Shown here piece by piece: positions 57,357-64,000 of a stretch of 64,000 nt of DNA (position 1 is the stretch's first letter; each line of letters begins with the position of its first letter). This stretch comes from Neostapfia colusana. Lineage: Eukaryota; Streptophyta; Magnoliopsida; Poales; Poaceae. Both the position numbers and the translations under genes were made by a program. The notes below the pieces were generated by a model. That model saw only the letters and a program-made list of their open reading frames with translations. It did no database searches and was not told where the DNA came from. The stretch lies in the NCBI GenBank assembly GCA_030760725.1, contig JASWHV010000012.1:21218368-21282367 (forward strand). Reading direction: 5' to 3'.

Positions 57357-60300
57357 TGTAAAGGTCCCAAAATATGCATACACAGAAACTCTTGTTTGCA
57401 CCAAGTTGGTTTCCTATGTGTGAAAAATGGGACTTGTTTAAACTTTTTCACATGTGATAATACACATGAGAGCTTTCTTCACACAAGTTCAAATATTTGT
57501 TTGAATACTTGGAACCCAAGTGGGATAAAAAACCAAGTTGGGAAGTTCCCATATGTGGGAGGAAGCTAAAGTCTGATTTTGAGAACAAATTGTTCCACTC
57601 AAAAATTCAAATGAGAGTAAAACAATGGTTTTCAAACTGTAGTATTAAAAGTCTCATTTGCAGCAGCCAAATCAAAGATCAGATTTCATATTTGGATTCC
57701 TTAGGTCCAAATTAGTGGGTAGGCAAAGTTTCATCAATTTTTGAAAAGATTTGCTATCCATTTTTCCCAAAAGGACTTAAATGTGCAAAGAATTCAAATA
57801 CAGATATGAATTTGGATGAAATTTGCCCAACTCTCTAAATGCAGATCAATTTGCAACTTCAAACATTTGGATTGATTATTTGCCAAAGTGTGGAGATATT
57901 TGTGAGAAAAGTGAGAGGGGATAAGAAGGGACAGTGGGGCCCACATGTCATAGTGATATTTAGACTTACACACTAAGTCTCCTCTCTGTTCCTCACTCCA
58001 CCGAGGCTTTGCTCGACACCGAGCTGTTCGCGCCACCTCCCGGAAGCCACCTCCTGCACCTTACCACGCTCTGGCACCAGGGTGTGAGTTTCCTCTCGAC
58101 GTTATCCTCCCTCCCAGACCGAAGCAAACACAGTTTTCCTTCTCCTCGCTCACAAAATGCAAAGAACAGAGCTACCACGCCTCCAGCCCCTCGCTCGATC
58201 GCGCTGTGCATCTCCAACGAGTTGGACGCCCGGCTGAGCGTCTCAGAGCCTGCAGCGATGCTTTACCGACGTTTCCAGACCATCCTCAGGCCGTGGACGG
58301 CCGCTACAACCAGTGCCGAACAGTTCGTCGCCAGAAAAACACAGCCCGACGTCGCTCGTCTCGGCTACATGTCTCTCGGTTTTGGCTCATTAATTCATAT
58401 AATAAAAATCTTGTAAGAATTTTTCCAGGAGTTCTGTGTATTGGAAAATTACCAAATTTGGGAAGGAGATTCCTCCAGAAATACTTGAACTCCAATAAAA
58501 TTTTCATAAGCATTGGACCTCATTTGCTTGGCCAAATGTGGTGTTAATTCCTTATGTCTCTGAAAATTGGAAAATAGAACAGAGTTCAATTTCAGAAATT
58601 TTCCCCAAACTTTAGAACCTCATAACTCTTGCTAGGAAGCTCCAAATTTAGTGATTCAAATTGGTTTGGATTCATATTGAATAGCTCTGTCCAAATATAC
58701 AACCCAATTTGTATGAAACTCATTAATCAATTCTGGAAAATTCTATAAATCTTTTCAGCAAAAGAATTGAGTTTGGCTAATCCAAAAATCCTCAAATTGT
58801 GCCAGAATAGTCTTTAAGGTGTTAGTGGACTCCTGTAAAAGTTTCAGCTCATTTGGAGTTGATTTGATCAGGGCAAATCAGATTTGAAGTTGCTGTGTTC
58901 AATTGAATACAGAAACATTTTCAGAGAATTTCCAAAACTTGGAAATTCATTTCTGGGAAATTCTTAGATCCAAAAATCCTAGGAAAATTCATGCAAGTCC
59001 TATGAACTATAATTGAAATTGTAGTTAACTAAGTTTGGCATGTACATGCAAGTTTATTCAGCATTAATTCCTTTTTTCCTAAAGGCTTAGGGAATTATTC
59101 TGAGTGATCTATTCATTGGATAATTCCAAATATTGGTCCAGAGTGCTTTCATGTGACAAGGAACTCACCTGAAAATTCTCAACTCCATTGGAGCTCTGGA
59201 TCACCCTGTTATGTTTAACCTTTTAAGGTAATCAACATAGGAGAGGGGGGAAAACACTTAGCACTTCATCATGTGCTTAGATCCAAACCCAAACCACTAG
59301 CACCAGTGTCATTTTAAATTCTTAAACAGAGTTCCAGTTTTGAAAACTTGTTATTAGAACTTATAGCAAAGTCTTTACAATTAAACATATGTGCATATTC
59401 ATTACGTGTAGCATCTACGTGAAGAACTTGAAGTCATTGGAGTAGAGATCAAAGGAGGGAGGCAAGAGATCAAGCCAAGTGGTCTTCACTAACTGGGTTA
59501 TATATATTAGTCCTCTGCAAAACAAAGGCAAGCCCCGGTTTGCATCAAAACTTACAAGTTTTTATTTGTATTCACTTTATATGTCTAGCATTTAGTTTCT
59601 TGCATTAAGTCTAGATGGGATGAAACTCCAAATGCATGACCCAGAAAACACTGGAGTATAATGTAGAGTAGGTTAACACTTGTTTATAACTGCTGATCTC
59701 AAGTCAACAAAAGTGGATTAAAAGAAGCAAAACTTGAGTGGGCATTTTCCTACTTGTGAACCGGGATTGAGGGGGATCAATAGGAAGAGTTGGGAATTGA
59801 TCCTCATAGTTGGGAATGGAGACTGGGTAGTGGATGGAAGGCTCAAGGACGTGGTCCTGTGAACCTAGTCTATGCCTGAGTCGATTAAGGCCCGTTCTTG
59901 TGTGCGGCCCATTGGACAAGTTTGAGTTGTGTACCGGATGCATACTGCTATATGGGACCTAGGAAACCGATGTAACATGTTAACCTGGGTGTCGAGGCAT
60001 ACCTCACCATCTGATGCCGATGCTGAAAGGATAGAGAAGTCGACTCTACGAGGGTTTGCCGTAGAGAGACTTAATCCCAGTCGGTGGGACCGGTTCGACA
60101 TTTAGGTGTCGTATGAAAGGTTGCCACGTACGACGTCAGTGTTGGTTGTTGTGTGCAGCATCGAGTACGGGCGTACATGTCGTGTCAGCCAGGTGTTTTT
60201 GATTGCAATCACAGTCGCTCGCGGAATGGACTGAGCATACTTGTTCTCTGCGTCGTGACGTAGTAATAGACTGGGAAAAGTTAATAATGCTTCGTGAGTA

Positions 60301-61068
60301 ATCCTCATATTGGAGATGAGTAAATGATCAACACATAACTAAATTTATTTTCCACCTTGGGCTAGTAGCATCGAGGCAAAGCGTTTCTTGTTTGATTGTG
60401 GAGTCTCGACGGTAATGGTGCAATGTCCGTATGAGTCTAGGGTAGCTCATTAAAGTTACTTTCACCTCGGGCAAGTGACATCGAGACGAAGCGTTTCTTG
60501 TTTGATTGTGGAGTCTCGATGTAAATTGCGCGATGGCTATAAAAGTTGCTTAAAACTTGAAGTAAGGACTCTCCTTTAGCTCAAGTTCATACTTTGTGCA
60601 TACTTCTATATTCAGCCCTCTATTTTCAGCATGTAGAGTTTTATGACTAGGGTGACGGTTAAGTCTTGCTGAGCTTCGTGCTCACAGATACTGCATAAGT
60701 TGTTTTGTAGGTAATAACTGTACGCTGATATGTACGGGTGTCCGATGAGACTCGGAGATCTTCGAGTGGTGAACTCATGGCAACCCCTGCCGCTGCTATT
60801 GTGATAGTGGTGCTAGCGAGAAGGGTCCGCGGGCTGGACACCTTCTCTGTTGCTTAGCATAAGTATGAGACATGAGTTGTAATAGTCTTCCGCTGTAGAA
60901 TATTTTGAGAAGTATTTGTAAAATTTACACTTTGTAAGCTTCCGCTTGATTTATGTAATATGATGCTTTATTATGTGTGCTGTTGGGTGCCACATCGCAC
61001 GGCACCACCCAATGCGATTCCGAAGCGAGGTGCCCCGTCCCCGTGAACCGGGACGACGGGCCCTCACA
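57357..61068 (+). mobile_element. Element C 3' LTR (3712 bp, C-type)
   Basis: Starts TGTAAAGGTCCC, ends GGGCCCTCACA, followed by the TSD CTAAT. Its tail (accacccaatgcgatt near 61005) matches C1 and differs from the A-type tail. It is shorter than C1, with a smaller GC-rich block (about 57990-58380). No coding sequence is recognised. Confidence 0.88.
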
Positions 61069-62644
61069 CTAATAAGACTTATAGTTTTCACAAGTTTAAA
61101 TTCAATTCAAATGCATGTAAATTGATACATATACATGTTATCTCATGTAGTCGCTAAGGTTGAGGAGGAACCCGAAGTCTTAGACTTTGTCACTCTGGAA
61201 GAGCAGCTAGCCTATGACCAAGAGCAGCAAGGCAAGCTCCGGTTTGCATTAACCTTTTTACAAATTTTTACTGTTTTGGGAACTTAATTTGAGTACCACT
61301 TACTTCTTGCGTTAGAGTCTTGTTTGAAACACAAATGCATAGCCAAGAAAACTATGGGTTTGGATTAGTATTGAAAACCCCGTTAGCTACTGCAATGCTA
61401 AGATAGTGTAGAATTCGGTACAAGTCGAGTAGTTGGAACTACACACGAGGATAGGCTAGAGGCACTCGACTCGGGTAAAGATAGCAAATGAAACACATGG
61501 CAAGAAAAATGAGACCGAGCAGAGAGTAAGGGCAGCAGGACTTTGGGGCCTGGGTGCTATAGCTCCACTTGTGTCAATTGAGGACCGAGCCGTGTGCGGG
61601 CCTGTTGAACAAGCTAGAACAGTACCGAAGACCTACCGGCTATATGGGAACTGGGAAACCGATGTAACTCGGGTCGCTGGGTATTGAGGCATTTCCTGTC
61701 GTTCAGAGGGTAGGTTGAGAGCTCAAGGTGTAAATCGGCTGGCGGCACTGGATGCGCGCGCAGAGACCTCTTGCTCGGGATGATAGGACCGGTTCAATAT
61801 TTGGCTGACGGGTGAAAGGTGATTGCGTATGACGTCTGTGATGGTTGCTGTAGGCAACATCGAGTACAGGGCCTACGTGACGGGTTATTCGGGTAACCCT
61901 TCAGGTGTAAATCGATTATAATCACCGTCCCTCGCGGTCAGTGAGTACCACTTATTCACTATACCATGACGTAGAAAGAACAGGCTAGATACATGTTAAA
62001 AGTTTGCTGAATTGTAAGTTATACTTTGCTTGTTAATGTCTTGTTGTAGCTTGGATCTAATTAAAGTTCTTTTCAACTTTGGTCAAAGTACATGAGAGAA
62101 ATGCGTTTCTTGTTTGATTGCGTCTCTCTCATGTGCCTTAGCGTAAGGTTCTCCACAACCTGCTGCTAAAATTTGAAAGTAAGGTTCCACTAAATAGGCG
62201 AGTCCCTTGCAACTTAGTTTACCTCATGTAACCTATCAACCTTCACGTAGAAGTTTCTTGTATAGGAGATAAGGGTCAGTCTTGCTGAGCAATCGTGCTC
62301 ACTGCTTGTGTTGGAAGCTTTTGCAGGGTTTTATGAGGAAGGGACTCACGAGGAGGAGACAAAACCCCAGGAGGGGAACACCGTCGAATGGGAGTCGTGC
62401 ACGCCGCCGTGTTAGTGTGTGTGCGTGCTAGCGGGGACACGTTCACGGGCTGAACATGAACTCGATGCGTAGTCTATGCCCGTGAGTGTGGACTGAACTA
62501 TTTTGTTGTAAAAATTGTTCATAAACTGGTTTATGTAAAAAAACTTTGCTTCCGCTTTGTATCTTCGATGTGCGTTATCCGGTGCTGTGCAACGCAGTAC
62601 CCCTCAGCGTGATCCTGGCTCGACAAGACCGTGGGGTCGTGTCA
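61069..62644 (+). mobile_element. A4 5' LTR, second part
   Basis: Continues the LTR after element C (61069-61073 is the TSD copy) and ends GGGGTCGTGTCA. Both parts together give about 4.03 kb, equal to the other A LTRs. Confidence 0.9.
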
Positions 62645-62647
62645 GCG

Positions 62648-62659
62648 TGGTATCAGAGC
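62648..62659 (+). other. A4 primer binding site (tRNA-iMet type)
   Basis: TGGTATCAGAGC lies 3 bases after the LTR end. Confidence 0.93.
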
Positions 62660-64000
62660 TCGCTTGAGGCTGAACGCACTACAAAGGTCATCTTTTTCAA
62701 AAAAATCCAGTAAGGAACGAGTTAGTAGCCCATATAAGGATGTTATTAGTGTATAGAAAGTGGCATACTAACCTATTTTCTTATGTCGGAAAATCGTGCA
62801 TCTCGGGACGCTTTATGTCTTGGGGGGGGGGGGGTGTGCACGTAAGCGCTGTCCAACAGTGCGCACAAGCTGAAGGGTGGAGCCCCACGGGTGGCAGGTA
62901 ACCCAACCCTCTTTAATATCCTCTTCGACTCTTCATGTCGTTTGGGGTATTCGAGCAACGTCTGTCCCTGGCATGCTTTGGGCAATTTGGGAGACCCCGT
63001 CACGTTGTCAGTAACGTAAACACGTAGCTCAAGGTGTGTTTGGCTTGAGAACATCCGGGCGAGTGATGACGGCCGGGTGTACGAACTGTATGGATACCGG
63101 GCTCGGTGTGCAGCCGAGTCTGATGATTGTTTGAGTTATCGGCAGATAGTCTAACCACGAAACAGTAGACGTGTAGCATCCGTGTGCGAGTGATGTTTAG
63201 TGCCACTGAATTAACGAAGCCGTCTAAGCCCGGTATATGTTTTTCTTTGTGAGGACGTAGTACCGACATGCTCTGGTGACGCATCAACGTCACACCCCAC
63301 TAAATGAGAAACTGCATTGTAAAACTTGAAAGTTTTAATCCAGAGAACTAAAACTTGATGTACCTCCTTCCCTTAATCAGGATATTCAAAGTTAACATAT
63401 TTTCAACTTATAGGGTACTAAGGACAGAGTCCCCTGTTTTCAGCTGAATTATGGATGAAGTTAATCAGAGGTTAGAGGTTGAGTTATTTCGAGGTTGGGG
63501 TCTTATGATACATTTCTGGAAAGGTTTGGAAGAGCTTTACAACTTTTCTGTTGATATCCAGAGATGTTTCATCCCTTAACCAATCGAAAAATGCAGTAGA
63601 GTTGAAACTGTCCAGAAAATAGGGCAGAGCAAAGACTCTCTGTAACTCTCTGTAAATTGAGCTTAACTTCCTGCATAAAAATTCAAAAATAGAAAATGAG
63701 GTAGTTATGAAAATTTTATGAGATGGTTTACAACTTTGTAACAGAAAGTTGTCTCAGATTGGGAGTAGAATTAACTGGAATTCTTGGATCAAATCAGTAC
63801 CTAAAGCAGGGAGGTGCTATCCAATTTTCTCCAGAAATTCTATCAACTTCGACATCTCATAACTTTTGAACCAGGACAGATCTTAGGCCAAGCAAATACT
63901 TTCTGGAAATATTTTGAAGTTAACTTTAACTTTGATGTTGATCTCCAGAATTGTTCTTGCCTTTAGCATGGTCTAAATCAGGTTGAAATAGAAACTGGTC
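62660..64000 (+). other. A4 leader, continues beyond the window
   Basis: Plus-strand leader collinear with the reverse complement of A2 41550-42878. It includes a run of 13 G (62822-62834) where the other copies have about six. orf0 and gag of A4 should follow to the right of the window. Confidence 0.85.

Larger units (their letters stand above)
54503..61068 (+). mobile_element. Gypsy element C, deletion derivative (6566 bp)
   Basis: Plus-strand element with a perfect TSD but large internal losses: a 54-base 5' LTR stub (54503-54556), leader remnant, RT/RNase H and chromodomain remnants (55519-57270), PPT and a 3' LTR of 3712 bp (57357-61068). Most of the 5' LTR, the PBS, gag, protease and the integrase core are missing. 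Family membership is shown by the pol remnants and the C-type LTR. Confidence 0.9.

Noticed and set aside
63000..63293. Minus-strand ORF in the A4 leader, with a counterpart at 42256-42549
   Set aside because: It is antisense to the element, covers non-coding leader and lacks any domain. The similarity is explained by leader homology.

Overview
The window is 64 kb of plant nuclear DNA made almost entirely of nested LTR retrotransposons. I see no host gene, tRNA, rRNA or CRISPR array. The element types (Tekay/Del-like Ty3/gypsy chromoviruses with ~4-kb LTRs and an extra ORF before gag, and a Sirevirus-type Ty1/copia element with CGGACTAGTCCG palindromes) and the TE-in-TE nesting point to a large, repeat-rich, probably grass genome, likely heterochromatic. 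That taxonomic call is inference.

Layout, left to right. (1) 1-1371: part of a minus-strand LTR (family B) carrying 11 tandem CACGTG-core units upstream of a TATA box. It interrupts (2) the 3' LTR of gypsy element A2 (1372-1941), followed by the integrase/chromodomain end of A2 pol (1937-3346). (3) 3347-32248: gypsy element A1, complete with both LTRs, inserted in A2 pol with TSD GCCGT. A1 has gag-pol (7406-11964) and an upstream ORF, orf0 (12237-13180). Its leader is interrupted by a plus-strand solo LTR (C1, 13457-17623, TSD AGATC) and, 31 bases further on, by a 9.4-kb copia Sirevirus (17655-27045). (4) A2 resumes with RT/RNase H (32254-33885), is interrupted by a plus-strand solo LTR (S, 33886-38587, TSD GTGCA), and continues with gag/PR, orf0, leader, PBS and 5' LTR to 46933. 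(5) 46934-52039: internal part of an older related gypsy element, A3. (6) 52040-62644: 5' LTR of a plus-strand A-family element, A4, split by the 6.6-kb deletion derivative C (54503-61068, TSD CTAAT). The A4 PBS and leader run to the window end.

All the gypsy elements have the same architecture: LTR, tRNA-iMet-type PBS, leader, (orf0), gag-PR-RT-RH-IN-chromodomain in one frame, PPT, LTR. All coding copies are broken, and each A copy has lost different catalytic residues. The copia element is young (about 24 substitutions between its LTRs by eye) but has lost part of RT and a zinc-knuckle cysteine.

The relative order of events can be read from the nesting. A3 is the oldest host. A2 and A4 landed in A3. 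A1, S and B landed in A2, and C in A4. C1 and the copia element landed in A1. The most interesting signals are the ABRE/G-box array in LTR B, the conserved orf0 of unknown function, and LTR S, which joins the head of one LTR family to the tail of another.
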